From contig JACQBZ010000040.1 of assembly GCA_016194285.1 (NCBI GenBank), forward strand, positions 1 through 48,898: a stretch of 48,898 nt of DNA, read 5' to 3'. A program made the translations under genes and the position numbers. The stretch's first letter is position 1. Every line of letters begins with the position of its first letter. Source of the stretch: Nitrospirota bacterium (GTDB lineage Bacteria; Nitrospirota; Nitrospiria; JACQBZ01). Under the pieces are notes generated by a model that had not been told where the DNA came from, did not search any database, and worked only from the letters and a program-made list of their open reading frames with translations. This document shows, piece by piece, positions 26,512 through 35,178 of this stretch.

Positions 26512-27759
26512 CTACTTGTTCATGGATTCGAGGAACTCTTTGTTGGTTTTGGTGTTCTTGATTTTATCGATCAGAAATTCCATGCTCTCCACGGTCGAGA
26601 GGGGGCTTAAAACCTTCCGCAGAATCCACATCTTGTTCAGGTCGTCCTTGTCCACCAGCAGTTCTTCTTTGCGCGTTCCGGACTGATTGATATCGATCGA
26701 GGGGAACACGCGCTTGTCGGCCAGCTTCCGGTCGAGATGGACTTCCATATTTCCCGTTCCCTTGAATTCTTCAAAGATGACGTCGTCCATCCGGCTGCCG
26801 GTGTCGACCAGGGCCGTCGCCATGATCGTCAGGCTGCCCCCGTTCTCGATGTTTCGTGCCGAGCCGAAAAAGCGTTTGGGACGCTGGAGAGCGTTCGCGT
26901 CCAAGCCGCCCGACAAAACCTTGCCGCTGGGCGGAATGATGGAGTTGTAGGCCCGGGCCAGCCGGGTGACGCTGTCCAATAGAATCACCACGTCGCGTTT
27001 GTGTTCGACCAGGCGTTTGGCCTTCTCCAGAACCATTTCGGCGACCTGGGCGTGGCGCTGCGCGGGCTCATCGAAGGTGGAACTGACCACCTCGGCCTTC
27101 ACCTGGCGCTGCCAGTCCGTGACTTCTTCGGGCCGCTCATCGATCAGCAGAACGATCAGGGTGATTTCGGGATGATTGGAGAGAATGGCCTTCGCGATAT
27201 TCTGAAGCAAGACCGTTTTTCCGGTGCGGGGGGAGGCGACGATCAATCCGCGTTGCCCTTTTCCGATCGGCGTGATCAGCTCCATGACCCGCGTCGACAA
27301 TTCCAGGGGATCGTGTTCCAGGCGTATCTTTTCTTCCGGATACAGCGGGGTGAGGTTGTCGAATAGGATCTTGTCCCGCGCCGTTTCCGGATCTTCGAGA
27401 TTGACCTTTTCCACCTTCAAGAGGGCGAAGTACCGCTCACCCTCTTTGGGAGGACGGATCTGTCCGGAGACGATGTCGCCGGTGCGGAGATTGAAGCGGC
27501 GGATCTGAGAGGGAGAAATATAGATGTCGTCGGGTCCGGGCAGATAATTGTAGTCCGGGGCGCGCAGAAATCCGAAGCCGTCCGGAAGCGTTTCCAGGAC
27601 GCCTTCTCCATAGATGACGCCGTTCTTATCGGCTTGGGCCTGGAGAATCGCGAAGATCAACTCCTGTTTTCTCAGGTTGCTGGCCCCGTCGATCTTCAGA
27701 TCCTTTGCGACGTCGTTTAATTCGGCGATGTTTTTTTCCTTTAATTCTTGAAGATTCAT
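26512..27759 (-). CDS. rho: Transcription termination factor Rho
   Basis: Rho is the hexameric RNA helicase that ends transcription. [20 protein letters not shown] opens the N-terminal domain; an RNA-binding cold-shock-like domain has GFGFLR (61-66); Walker A is SPRTGKT (176-182), followed by [16 protein letters not shown] and the Q/R-loop region. It has 415 residues, normal. The start at 27759 is chosen because AAGGAG precedes it; the frame extends 20 codons upstream but without sequence typical of Rho. It has a long leader and its own promoter. Confidence 0.97.
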   Translation of the reverse strand: MNLQELKEKNIAELNDVAKDLKIDGASNLRKQELIFAILQAQADKNGVIYGEGVLETLPDGFGFLRAPDYNYLPGPDDIYISPSQIRRFNLRTGDIVSGQIRPPKEGERYFALLKVEKVNLEDPETARDKILFDNLTPLYPEEKIRLEHDPLELSTRVMELITPIGKGQRGLIVASPRTGKTVLLQNIAKAILSNHPEITLIVLLIDERPEEVTDWQRQVKAEVVSSTFDEPAQRHAQVAEMVLEKAKRLVEHKRDVVILLDSVTRLARAYNSIIPPSGKVLSGGLDANALQRPKRFFGSARNIENGGSLTIMATALVDTGSRMDDVIFEEFKGTGNMEVHLDRKLADKRVFPSIDINQSGTRKEELLVDKDDLNKMWILRKVLSPLSTVESMEFLIDKIKNTKTNKEFLESMNK

Positions 27760-28106
27760 GCGGTTCTCCTTGACGTTGTCGATCATATGCGCTCTCGGCC
27801 GCAGCCCGGCTTGCATCAAGCAAGACCCTGGGCAGGTTTGAACGTACGCTTTTTAATTTATTGAATAGTTAAGTGCCAACAGTCTCTTCATCCAACATGT
27901 CTGCTGCGACCCGCAGCATGCAGGTCGGCTGACAAAGAAGCAGTTTTTCAAGTTGGGTGAGAAGAGTAATATTCTGGTGGATAGTTCACCGGGATCGACT
28001 CAAGGCCGCTGAAATTTACGCTGCATTCTTAATATAAAGATGAGGTGTCTGGATTTCGTTCCCTGTTGAAGAATCGGCTTCTTGCGGTGTGTACACTAAT
28101 ACTATA
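27760..28106 (-). promoter_or_regulatory. Long 5' leader of rho
   Basis: The stretch between the promoter and the rho start holds no convincing gene. It would form a leader of about 335 nt. It contains a perfect TGCTGCG/CGCAGCA hairpin (27902-27918) and an AAGAA/TTCTT hairpin near 28070. Long leaders are known for autoregulated rho genes in other bacteria; that function here is inference. Confidence 0.4.
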
Positions 28107-28130
28107 GCCGATTGTGATGGATTTTGTCAA
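28101..28130 (-). promoter_or_regulatory. Putative sigma-70 promoter of rho
   Basis: On the - strand a perfect TTGACA (28130-28125) and TATAGT (28106-28101) are 18 bases apart. It lies only about 24 bases after the end of the upstream SUMF gene. Confidence 0.65.
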
Positions 28131-28153
28131 CTCCTATTTATAGGGGCTGGCAT

Positions 28154-28960
28154 TTACTTTAAATCTTTCGCGCACCGGAAACCGGCGTCCGGGTAAGCCC
28201 CTTCGGGACTGATATAGAAACGATAGGAGGTTCGATAGAAATACGGAATCGCATAATGTCCCATCCCGCCCCAGCTGCTGCCTCGAATGACCTTGAATTT
28301 CTCTCCGAAGGTTTCGCTGGTGTAGTCGGATCCGGGGTAAGGTTGATACCAGTCTGCGGTCCATTCCCACACGTTGCCGGCCATGTCGTAAACGCCGTAA
28401 GGACTTTTGCCGGCATCAAAGTGGCCAACGGGAGTCAGATCACCGATGCCGGTATCCCCCGTATTGGCCTTGGTGGCGTCAAACTCGTTGCCCCAGGGAT
28501 AGTCCCGACCGTCCGTTCCGCGGGCCGCCTTTTCCCATTCGGCCTCGGTCGGCAGACGTTTACCGGCCCACTTACAGAAACGCTCCGCATCATACCAGTT
28601 GACGAAAACCACGGGATAATTTTCGCGTCCGGGAGGGATCTTGCCGGACGGCCAGTTCTCCGGGGGCCGAGAGCCCGTGGCATCCACGAACGGCTTATAG
28701 GCGGCGTTGGTCGCTTCAAACTTGTCCATGAAGTAACTCGGAAGATTGACCTTGTGTTGGGGATGTTCATCCAGATACCAGGGTTTCACCGTACCGAATT
28801 CGGTGGCCTTGCCTTCCGTATCCACTTTATTGCTGCCCATGATGAATTCGCCTGCCGGAATGAGTACCATCCCTTCAGGCGGGGTTTGATTTTTGGGACA
28901 CCCCGCAATAACCAGCAGGCAGAGAATCAGGAAACCGGAACGCTTGGTGATGCGGAACAT
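28154..28960 (-). CDS. SUMF-domain lipoprotein, probably non-catalytic
   Basis: A lipobox (LVIAGC, Cys21) is followed by a SUMF / formylglycine-generating-enzyme-like domain: MVLIPAGEFIMGSN, VVFVNWYDAERFCKWAGKRL, PTEAEWEKAARGTDGR, SPYGVYDMAGNVWEWTADWY and GFRCAKDLK. It has 268 residues. Where genuine FGE has its catalytic Cys-x4-Cys, this protein reads RGSSWGGMGHYAIPYFYR, with no cysteine, so sulfatase activation is unlikely. It is the second of two tandem paralogues; the first ends 31 bases upstream. Confidence 0.9.
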   Translation of the reverse strand: MFRITKRSGFLILCLLVIAGCPKNQTPPEGMVLIPAGEFIMGSNKVDTEGKATEFGTVKPWYLDEHPQHKVNLPSYFMDKFEATNAAYKPFVDATGSRPPENWPSGKIPPGRENYPVVFVNWYDAERFCKWAGKRLPTEAEWEKAARGTDGRDYPWGNEFDATKANTGDTGIGDLTPVGHFDAGKSPYGVYDMAGNVWEWTADWYQPYPGSDYTSETFGEKFKVIRGSSWGGMGHYAIPYFYRTSYRFYISPEGAYPDAGFRCAKDLK

Positions 28961-28991
28961 AAGAAAACGATGTCCTTCCTCGGAGGGAGCG

Positions 28992-29813
28992 TTATAGGGA
29001 TTTGGCGCACCGAAAGCCGAAACCGTTGTTTTTCGTCCCGGGGTTGAAAAAGCTGCGGTTGAAATTCGGGGCGCTGATCCCGCAATGGTAACCCGAACAA
29101 TCGATCCAGGATCCGCCCTTCAGCACGCGGTACTTTTCACCGTAGTTTTCGGTGGGACGCTTATTCTCCGCATAGGCCTTGTACCAACTGGCCGTCCATT
29201 CCCAGACATTACCGGCCATGTCCGAAACCCCGTAGGGGCTGTTGCCCTTCGGAAAGCTTCCAACCGGGGTCGTCCCTCCCAACTTCAATTGGGGGACGTT
29301 GGCCTTCTTGGGATCAAAGTCGTTGCCCCACGGAAACCAGCGTCCGTCCGTGCCGCGGGCCGCCTTTTCCCATTCGATATCCGTTGGCAGGCGCTTCCCG
29401 GCCCAATGACAAAAGTCGTTGGCGTCATACCAGGTCACGAAGACGACCGGATGATTGCCGTTGTTGGGAGGGTAGGTATTGCCGATCCAGTCCTCCGGAG
29501 CGGGACGCCCGGTGGACTCGATGAACTTCTGGTACAGGATATGGGTCACTTCGAATTTATCGATATAGAAACTGTCCAGATAGACCGTATGCATGGGACC
29601 TTCGTCCGGCCATCGTGCATCCGACCCCATGATGAAGGGCCCCTGCGGAATCAGGGTCATGTTGGGCGGTGCCGTCGCATGGGACGGACTTGATTTTGGC
29701 GCTCCGGCCGCTGTCGCCCCCGTGACCCCCGTGAACAAGCCGATCGCGGTCAAAAGAAAAAGGACGTTGAATAAAAAAAAACAGGTTCCTTTCAGAGGGT
29801 CGAGGGCAATCAT
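28992..29813 (-). CDS. SUMF / formylglycine-generating-enzyme-like exported protein
   Basis: This paralogue of the next gene has a hydrophobic N-terminal signal segment (about 10-35) and a complete SUMF domain: MTLIPQGPFIMGSDARWPDE, VVFVTWYDANDFCHWAGKRL, IEWEKAARGTDGRWFPWGND and SDMAGNVWEWTASWY. It keeps a Cys-x4-Cys pair (Cys239, Cys244 in CSGYHC) near the place of the FGE catalytic pair, but one residue further from the GGS motif. It has 273 residues. No sulfatase gene is nearby. It could be catalytic or a structural or binding SUMF protein. Confidence 0.9.
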   Translation of the reverse strand: MIALDPLKGTCFFLFNVLFLLTAIGLFTGVTGATAAGAPKSSPSHATAPPNMTLIPQGPFIMGSDARWPDEGPMHTVYLDSFYIDKFEVTHILYQKFIESTGRPAPEDWIGNTYPPNNGNHPVVFVTWYDANDFCHWAGKRLPTDIEWEKAARGTDGRWFPWGNDFDPKKANVPQLKLGGTTPVGSFPKGNSPYGVSDMAGNVWEWTASWYKAYAENKRPTENYGEKYRVLKGGSWIDCSGYHCGISAPNFNRSFFNPGTKNNGFGFRCAKSL

Positions 29814-29864
29814 GAGGGATTTATGTTCCGAAACAACGGTGCGGGATCTCTTCTCCGGGTTCCC

Positions 29865-29893
29865 ATGATAGCAAGGATTTCAGAGGGCGTCAA
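29865..29893 (-). promoter_or_regulatory. Putative sigma-70 promoter of the SUMF gene pair
   Basis: On the - strand TTGACG (29893-29888) and TATCAT (29870-29865) are 17 bases apart, about 50 bases before the first SUMF start. Confidence 0.55.
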
Positions 29894-29929
29894 GAATAAC
29901 TTTGCCTGCGCACACCGTCGGGAGCCCTA

Positions 29930-29958
29930 TTGACTATTTGATGACCGCGTGTTAGAGT
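29930..29958 (+). promoter_or_regulatory. Putative sigma-70 promoter of serS
   Basis: TTGACT (29930-29935) and TAGAGT (29953-29958) are 17 bases apart, about 40 bases before the serS ATG; it is back to back with the SUMF promoter. Confidence 0.55.
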
Positions 29959-29995
29959 TTTCAAATTCTATGGCGACGATGAACGGATCGGTGCG

Positions 29996-31267
29996 ATGCT
30001 GGATCTGAGATACGTTCGAGAACACAAAGAACGGGTTCGACAAAAGATGGCGGAGCGCGGGCAGACGGTCGATCTGGAAGGGCTGCTCACGCTGGATGAG
30101 CAGCGTCGGCAACTGACCGTTCAAGTGGATCAGTTGAAGAACCGCCGCAACATGGCCTCCGAAGAGATCACCCGTTTAAAAAAAGAGAAGAAACCCGCCA
30201 ATGCGTTGCTGGCCGAAATGAAGCAGGTCTCGGATCGGATTCAGCAGCTCGATGAACAGATGCGATCGCTCGATGAGCAATTGAAAGACCGACTGCTCTA
30301 CCTTCCGAATCTGTTGCATGACTCCGTGCCGGCGGGAAAGGATGAGAAGGAGAACCGGGAGATCCGGCAATGGGGGAAGCGGCCCTCTTTTGATTTTCCG
30401 TCTCGGTCTCATTGGGAGATCGGAGAGAAGCTGGGCATTTTGGATTTTGAGCGGGCCGCCCGGGTAACGGGGGCGCGGTTCGTCTTCTACAAAGGCCTGG
30501 GGGCGCGCCTCGAACGGGCCCTTATGAATTTCATGCTGGATCTCCATGTCCGGGAACACGGCTATGAGGAGATCCTTCCGCCGTTCATCGTCAATCGCGC
30601 AAGCATGATCGGGACGGGCCAATTGCCGAAGTTCGAAGAGGATCTGTTTCGCCTTCGCGACGAGGATTATTTTCTAATTCCGACCGCCGAGGTGCCGGTC
30701 ACCAATCTTTACCGGGACGAAATTTTGGACGAGGATCAGCTGCCGTTGTCTTATGCGGCCTACACCCCCTGTTTCCGCCGGGAGGCCGGCTCCTACGGCA
30801 AAGACACGCGGGGTCTGATCCGTCAGCATCAATTCAACAAAGTGGAGTTGGTGAAATTCGCAACGCCTGAACGCTCGTATGAAGAACTGGAGCGGCTGCT
30901 TCAGGATGCCGAGTCGGTGCTGCAACGGCTGGGGCTGCACTATCGGGTCGTACTGCTCTGCACCGGGGATACCGGATTCTCATCCGCCAAGACATACGAT
31001 ATCGAGGTGTGGCTTCCCGGACAAAACCTCTTTCGGGAGATATCGTCCTGCAGTAATTTCGAGTCGTTTCAGGCGCGGCGGGCCGGGATCAAGTATCGGG
31101 CGAAAGGCGGCAAAAAGACGGAGTACGTACACACGATCAACGGCTCTGCCCTGGCGATCGGTCGCACCGTCGTGGCGATTCTGGAAAATTATCAGCAGAA
31201 GGACGGCAGTGTGATCATCCCAGAGGTGTTGCGACCGTACATGGGCGGGGTGGGGGAGATTCGCTGA
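29996..31267 (+). CDS. serS: Seryl-tRNA synthetase
   Basis: SerS charges tRNA-Ser. [20 protein letters not shown] opens the long N-terminal coiled-coil arm (about 30-100). The class II catalytic core shows motif 2 ([20 protein letters not shown]) and motif 3 ([19 protein letters not shown]). It has 423 residues, normal. A tRNA-Ser gene lies about 195 bases downstream on the same strand. Confidence 0.97.
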   Translation: MLDLRYVREHKERVRQKMAERGQTVDLEGLLTLDEQRRQLTVQVDQLKNRRNMASEEITRLKKEKKPANALLAEMKQVSDRIQQLDEQMRSLDEQLKDRLLYLPNLLHDSVPAGKDEKENREIRQWGKRPSFDFPSRSHWEIGEKLGILDFERAARVTGARFVFYKGLGARLERALMNFMLDLHVREHGYEEILPPFIVNRASMIGTGQLPKFEEDLFRLRDEDYFLIPTAEVPVTNLYRDEILDEDQLPLSYAAYTPCFRREAGSYGKDTRGLIRQHQFNKVELVKFATPERSYEELERLLQDAESVLQRLGLHYRVVLLCTGDTGFSSAKTYDIEVWLPGQNLFREISSCSNFESFQARRAGIKYRAKGGKKTEYVHTINGSALAIGRTVVAILENYQQKDGSVIIPEVLRPYMGGVGEIR

Positions 31268-31280
31268 CGATAAATATTTT

Positions 31281-31333
31281 GTAGGGGCGTGATTCATCAC
31301 GCCCGAATTAAGGCGCAATAAATTGCTCCCTAC
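31281..31333. repeat. Palindromic intergenic element after serS
   Basis: A perfect GGGCGTGAT/ATCACGCCC inverted repeat (31285-31304) is enclosed in GTAGGG (31281-31286) and CCCTAC (31328-31333). The whole 53 bp looks like a small dispersed palindrome (MITE- or REP-like) and may also act as the serS terminator, though no T-run follows. Confidence 0.55.
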
Positions 31334-31354
31334 ATCTGCATGTAACGCTGAATT

Positions 31355-31462
31355 TGAGAATAGAGCAATAGAGCAGTAGACCGCATTGGAGCTTCTCTCT
31401 CTTTTAATGCTCCATTGATCAATTGCTCCAATGCTCTGTAAAAATTGCGTGGCAATTTTTAC
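31355..31462 (+). repeat. Palindromic leader of tRNA-Ser(UGA), duplicated at the second tRNA-Ser
   Basis: About 108 bases before the tRNA match the leader of the second tRNA-Ser at 37365-37469. Shared blocks include AGCAGTAGACCGCATTGG-like, TCCATTGATC, CCAATGCTCT and an AAAAATTGC/GCAATTTTT hairpin ending two bases before the tRNA. The first part pairs imperfectly with the second (AGAGCA against TGCTCT), giving a large imperfect hairpin followed by a small perfect one. Confidence 0.8.
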
Positions 31463-31545
31463 GGAGGGGTGGCCGAGTGGCCTAAGGCGGCGGTCTTGAA
31501 AACCGTTACCCGAAAGGGTCGTGGGTTCGAATCCTACCCCCTCCG
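31463..31545 (+). tRNA. tRNA-Ser (anticodon UGA)
   Basis: The gene folds as a tRNA: acceptor GGAGGGG/CCCCTCC, D-arm GCCGAGTGGCCTAAGGC, anticodon loop CTTGAAA (UGA), a long variable arm ACCC-GAAA-GGGT typical of serine, and T-arm GTGGGTTCGAATCCTAC. Discriminator G; no CCA is encoded. At 83 bases it is short for tRNA-Ser because of the compact variable arm. Confidence 0.95.
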
Positions 31546-31593
31546 TGCGGTCTTCTGGTAAGGAGGCTGGACGGAGAGGATAAGGATGCTATG

Positions 31594-32439
31594 TTATTTC
31601 AAATATTTTAAGAACTCCGAATCGGGACTTAAAACCAACGTCGTTTCCTTATCGAGCGATTTCTTGTAAGCTTCCATCGTACGCATGAACTCAAAGAATT
31701 CTACGTCCTTCTGATACGCCTGGGCATAAATCCGGAAGGCCTTTGCATCCCCCTCCCCCATGGCCGTCTGTGAGATTTTATAGGCTTCGGCCAGTATGAT
31801 CTCCCGTTCCTTCTCGGCCTCGGAGCGGATCTTCTGCGCCTCTTCCGCGCCCTCGGAGCGGTACCGCTTCGCCTCGCGCTCGCGTTCCGCCTCCATCCGC
31901 GTGAAGACGGCCTTCTCGTTCTGCTCCGGCAGATCGGCGCGCTTGATCCTCACATCATCCACCTCGATCCCGTAGGCCGCGGCCTTCACATTCGCACGCG
32001 CGGTGACGGTCTCCATGATCGTGGATCGGGCGGTCGAGACGATCTCGGCGAGATCATGCCGTCCCAGTTCCACCCGGAGTTCCGAATAGATGATGTCGTC
32101 CAGCCGTCCGAGCGCCGCCTGCTGCGTCTGGAAGGCCTCGTAGACCTTGAGCGGGTCCTTGATCCGCCACTTGGCAAAGTTGTCGAGCAGAAGCGTCTTT
32201 TTGTCCTGCGTGATCACGTCCTGCGAGGTCGTGTCGTAATCGAGCAGCCGTTTATCGAAGTAGATCACGTTCTGTACGAACGGGACTTTGAACTGGAGCC
32301 CCGGTTCGATCACGATCCGGACCGGTTTGCCGAGCTGGACCACGATCGCGGTCTGGGTCACATCCACGATGAAGAAGGGTGAGCCGCCGATGATCAGGAC
32401 GATGAGCACGACGCCGATGAGAATGAGCCATTTCTTCAT
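31594..32439 (-). CDS. hflC: Protease modulator HflC (SPFH/prohibitin family)
   Basis: HflC forms, with HflK, a periplasm-facing membrane complex that modulates the FtsH protease. One N-terminal membrane anchor (about 3-25) is followed by the SPFH domain (VVQLGKPVRIVIEPGLQFKV, FDKRLLDYDT) and a coiled-coil Glu/Arg-rich stretch. It has 281 residues. The ATG overlaps the hflK stop by four bases. Confidence 0.94.
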   Translation of the reverse strand: MKKWLILIGVVLIVLIIGGSPFFIVDVTQTAIVVQLGKPVRIVIEPGLQFKVPFVQNVIYFDKRLLDYDTTSQDVITQDKKTLLLDNFAKWRIKDPLKVYEAFQTQQAALGRLDDIIYSELRVELGRHDLAEIVSTARSTIMETVTARANVKAAAYGIEVDDVRIKRADLPEQNEKAVFTRMEAEREREAKRYRSEGAEEAQKIRSEAEKEREIILAEAYKISQTAMGEGDAKAFRIYAQAYQKDVEFFEFMRTMEAYKKSLDKETTLVLSPDSEFLKYLK

Positions 32440-33458
32440 GGTTTCACCTCGATCGGCTTCGTTTGACGGCCGAGCGGGAGATACGGAAGGAGTTGATTGC
32501 TGAATTTCTTATCGACAATGACCTTGTCGATCCCCGGAAGAATCTCTTCCATCGTCTCCAAAAACAGGCGTGTCCGGATCACCTTTTTATTCTGCTGGTA
32601 CTCCTTCAGCATCTCGTTAAAGCGAGCCGCCTCGCCCTCAGCCCGCCGGACGCGTGCCTGGCTGTAGGCCTGGGCCTGGTTGACGACCTGGGCGGCTTCC
32701 CCTTTGGCTTTGGGGATGATGTCGTTTCGGTAACTCTCGGATTGATTGATCAGTTTCTCCTTGTCCTCTTTCGCACTCGCGACATCCTTGAACGCCCCGG
32801 CGACCGGATCCGGCGGATTGACGTCCTGAAGCTGAATCGCGGCGACCTGCACGCCGGCGTGGTAATCATCCAGTATCTTCTGGAGCAGGTCCTGTGTTTT
32901 CTGCTGGATCTCGGCCTTGCCGGTCGTGAGCGCTTCATCGAGATGGCTCTCGCCGACCACCTGGCGGATCGCGGCCTCGGTCGCCTTCATGATTGTCTCG
33001 CCGAGGTCGGCGACATTAAAGAGGAACTCTTTCGAATCGCGGATGCGGAACTGGACGATCAGCTCGACCGAAAGGATATTCATATCCCCCGTGAGCATCA
33101 GAGCCTCGCGTGGAATCGTTTTCGTGCCGCCTGGTGCACTGGACCGGAAGCCGATCTCGAGACGGTGCAGCTTGGTGATCTGGGGAATCAGAACGGTTTC
33201 AATCAGCGGGATCTTGAAATGGGGACCGGGCGGGGTCAGCCGGTCAATGCGGCCGAACCGTTTGACCACGCCCTGCTCATTGGGGGCGACGATGTAGAAG
33301 GACTGCCAGGCGAGGATGAGGGCGAGGATCAGTCCGACGATAGAGAGCCAGCCACCGCGTCCGTCTCCGCCGAATGCCTTTCGCAGACGTTCCCGAAAAT
33401 CGCGCGCAACCCGTTCAAAATCGGGCATGTCTCCCTGAGGTTTCCTTCCCCATTCCAT
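32436..33458 (-). CDS. hflK: Protease modulator HflK (SPFH/prohibitin family)
   Basis: HflK is the partner of HflC. A short cytoplasmic part with Gly/Asp-rich segment precedes one membrane helix (about 37-58, LSIVGLILALILAWQSFYIV), then the SPFH domain (NEQGVVKRFGRIDRLTPPGPH) and a coiled coil (ESYRNDIIPKAKGEAAQVV). It has 340 residues, near E. coli HflK but with a shorter N-terminus. Confidence 0.94.
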   Translation of the reverse strand: MEWGRKPQGDMPDFERVARDFRERLRKAFGGDGRGGWLSIVGLILALILAWQSFYIVAPNEQGVVKRFGRIDRLTPPGPHFKIPLIETVLIPQITKLHRLEIGFRSSAPGGTKTIPREALMLTGDMNILSVELIVQFRIRDSKEFLFNVADLGETIMKATEAAIRQVVGESHLDEALTTGKAEIQQKTQDLLQKILDDYHAGVQVAAIQLQDVNPPDPVAGAFKDVASAKEDKEKLINQSESYRNDIIPKAKGEAAQVVNQAQAYSQARVRRAEGEAARFNEMLKEYQQNKKVIRTRLFLETMEEILPGIDKVIVDKKFSNQLLPYLPLGRQTKPIEVKP

Positions 33459-33490
33459 TCGACGACCTCTGAGTTCCTAAACGCGTCCTC

Positions 33491-33519
33491 ACCATAGCCT
33501 CTTTTCCTACCCCTGTCAA
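33491..33519 (-). promoter_or_regulatory. Putative sigma-70 promoter of hflK-hflC
   Basis: On the - strand a perfect TTGACA (33519-33514) and TATGGT (33496-33491) are 17 bases apart, about 33 bases upstream of the hflK start. Confidence 0.6.
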
Positions 33520-33591
33520 CAAAAGTCGTCAGGGAAGGTAGAAATCTCTTGGATGAAATAATACCCACGCTTTTGATTCTCCATCTTTCCA

Positions 33592-33620
33592 TTGCAAATC
33601 TTCCGGATTTCTCTTAGAAT
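33592..33620 (+). promoter_or_regulatory. Duplicated promoter block before the FMN reductase gene
   Basis: TTGCAA (33592-33597) and TAGAAT (33615-33620) are 17 bases apart. The block, from a CATCTTT upstream to GAG-CT-CG downstream, is nearly the same as that at 41002-41030 before ilvD. Confidence 0.6.
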
Positions 33621-33708
33621 GAGCCTCGAATTTTTTCTTCAGTTGCCTTATGTGCCTTATAAATCGGATCGGTTTCGGGTGAGCAGCGTTCGGGAGGGTT
33701 CTAAATAG

Positions 33709-34272
33709 ATGGATATCCCACGCAATGTCGCAGTCATCGTCGGGAGTCTGCGCAAGGATTCATTCAGTCGCAAGATGGCCAACGCGCTTGCGGCTCTTGC
33801 GCCTGCGTCCCTCAGGCTCCAGATCGTTGAGATCGGGCAGTTGCCGATCTATAACCAGGATCTTGATGATGCCAATCCGCCGGCGGCCTGGGTCTCTTTC
33901 CGGGAGCGGATAAAGGCCGCGGATGCGGTTTTGTTCGTCACGCCGGAACATAACCGTTCGGTGCCCGCAGCACTCAAGAATGCGCTGGATGTCGGTTCAC
34001 GGCCTTATGGGAAAAGCACATGGAACGGCAAAGCGGGAGCCGTGGTCAGCGTATCACCGGGAGCGCTTGGCGCTTTCGGGGCAAATCACCACCTCCGCCA
34101 GTCTCTCGTCTTCCTGAATGTGCCCACGATGCAGCAGCCCGAGGCGTACATCGGCGGCGCCGACAGTCTGTTCAACGCCGATGGTAATCTGTCCAACGAG
34201 AGCACTCGGGGTTTTCTCCGGAAATTCATGGAGGCGTATGCGTCCTGGATCGAACTTAACCAACGGCGCTAA
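33709..34272 (+). CDS. NAD(P)H-dependent FMN reductase family protein
   Basis: This small flavodoxin-fold oxidoreductase of the NADPH-dependent FMN reductase / ChrR type has VIVGSLRKDSFSRKMANAL for the FMN phosphate loop, then LPIYNQDLDD, VTPEHNRSVPAALKNALD and VVSVSPGALGAFGANHHLRQ. It has 187 residues. Substrate (quinone, chromate, azo compound or flavin) cannot be told. A GGAGGG lies upstream of the ATG. Confidence 0.9.
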   Translation: MDIPRNVAVIVGSLRKDSFSRKMANALAALAPASLRLQIVEIGQLPIYNQDLDDANPPAAWVSFRERIKAADAVLFVTPEHNRSVPAALKNALDVGSRPYGKSTWNGKAGAVVSVSPGALGAFGANHHLRQSLVFLNVPTMQQPEAYIGGADSLFNADGNLSNESTRGFLRKFMEAYASWIELNQRR

Positions 34273-34331
34273 ATCTTTTTCAGTTCCTTTGGGGAAAAAT
34301 CCTGCCCGTGAAAACGAAGGGGGTGTCATCC

Positions 34332-35075
34332 ATGCAAGATCCGATCAGATTCTCACGATGGTTTGTCCCAATGACGGTTTTGGCCGTGTCGGTTGTTTCA
34401 TCGTCCACGGACGCTGAAGTCGCTAAGTTTGGAACACCGAAGGATCAAGAAGGCACGCGGATTTTTCAGGCCACGGAGCATCCCCATTACAGCGGCCAGT
34501 TTCATCTCAAAGGGCAGAAGGCCACGCTGGTAGGCGGCATGCAGGACCCGTCACCGTGGGACCATCTTGACTACGCCGGCAAACATCTGTCATCCGTGCC
34601 CGGAACGATCGATATTGATGTCGATGAACGGTCCAACACCGGCCAGGTCGTGGCCGAGTTCGACGAAGGGAAGGATCATTATCGGATCGTCTTTGACCGT
34701 TTTGCAGGGTCGGCCCCGTACCAAGACGGGGGCATCGCGACCCGCGTGTACGAGCACGGCGATTCAGGAAACGGCGACCCTCTCTATCCGAAGACCTGGC
34801 TTTATCTGGCGGGCTGGGGTCGGGCGGATGTTTTCAAGAACGGCCAACCCCTCTACAAGGACTACTCGGCCCACTTCATGGTGATGGAACGCTCCCGCGA
34901 TCCGAAGACCCATGAGGTGCACTATCCCGAAAAGCGGACGCTTCCAGGAGGGGAGACCGACCCGGCCGGAATGGAAATCGATCTGTGGGTCCGTTCGAAG
35001 GAACCCGACACCAAAAACTTTCCACCCTATGAAGTTTTCCTCCATCTCTACTGGGATGAAGTGACCTGGCGATAG
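34332..35075 (+). CDS. Exported protein of unknown function
   Basis: The family is not recognised. A signal-peptide-like segment (about 10-28, FVPMTVLAVSVVSSSTDA) is followed by a soluble, acidic, aromatic-rich part (YSGQFHLKG, SPWDHLDYAGKHL, YPKTWLYLAGWGRADVF, EIDLWVRS) that looks like a beta-rich periplasmic or secreted domain. ATG 34332 is preferred (AAGGGGG about 9 bases before), giving 247 residues; a GTG at 34308 is the longer alternative. It is probably co-transcribed with the FMN reductase 59 bases upstream. Confidence 0.7.
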   Translation: MQDPIRFSRWFVPMTVLAVSVVSSSTDAEVAKFGTPKDQEGTRIFQATEHPHYSGQFHLKGQKATLVGGMQDPSPWDHLDYAGKHLSSVPGTIDIDVDERSNTGQVVAEFDEGKDHYRIVFDRFAGSAPYQDGGIATRVYEHGDSGNGDPLYPKTWLYLAGWGRADVFKNGQPLYKDYSAHFMVMERSRDPKTHEVHYPEKRTLPGGETDPAGMEIDLWVRSKEPDTKNFPPYEVFLHLYWDEVTWR

Positions 35076-35117
35076 TCTGTGTGACAGGACATGAAACCCG
35101 GTTCCGGACGCGGGCCC

Positions 35118-35147
35118 TTGTGCCCGGCGCTATTCTTCCGTTATGAT
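35118..35147 (+). promoter_or_regulatory. Putative promoter of the LemA-TPM operon
   Basis: TTGTGC (35118-35123) and TATGAT (35142-35147) are 18 bases apart, about 30 bases before the lemA start. Confidence 0.4.
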
Positions 35148-35178
35148 AGCTGATCAGCAATTTAAGGAGGGCTGTGAT

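Noticed and set aside
31355-31462. T-box riboswitch before tRNA-Ser
   Set aside because: T-boxes precede synthetase or amino acid genes, not tRNA genes, and no T-box consensus is visible; the region is an imperfect palindrome.
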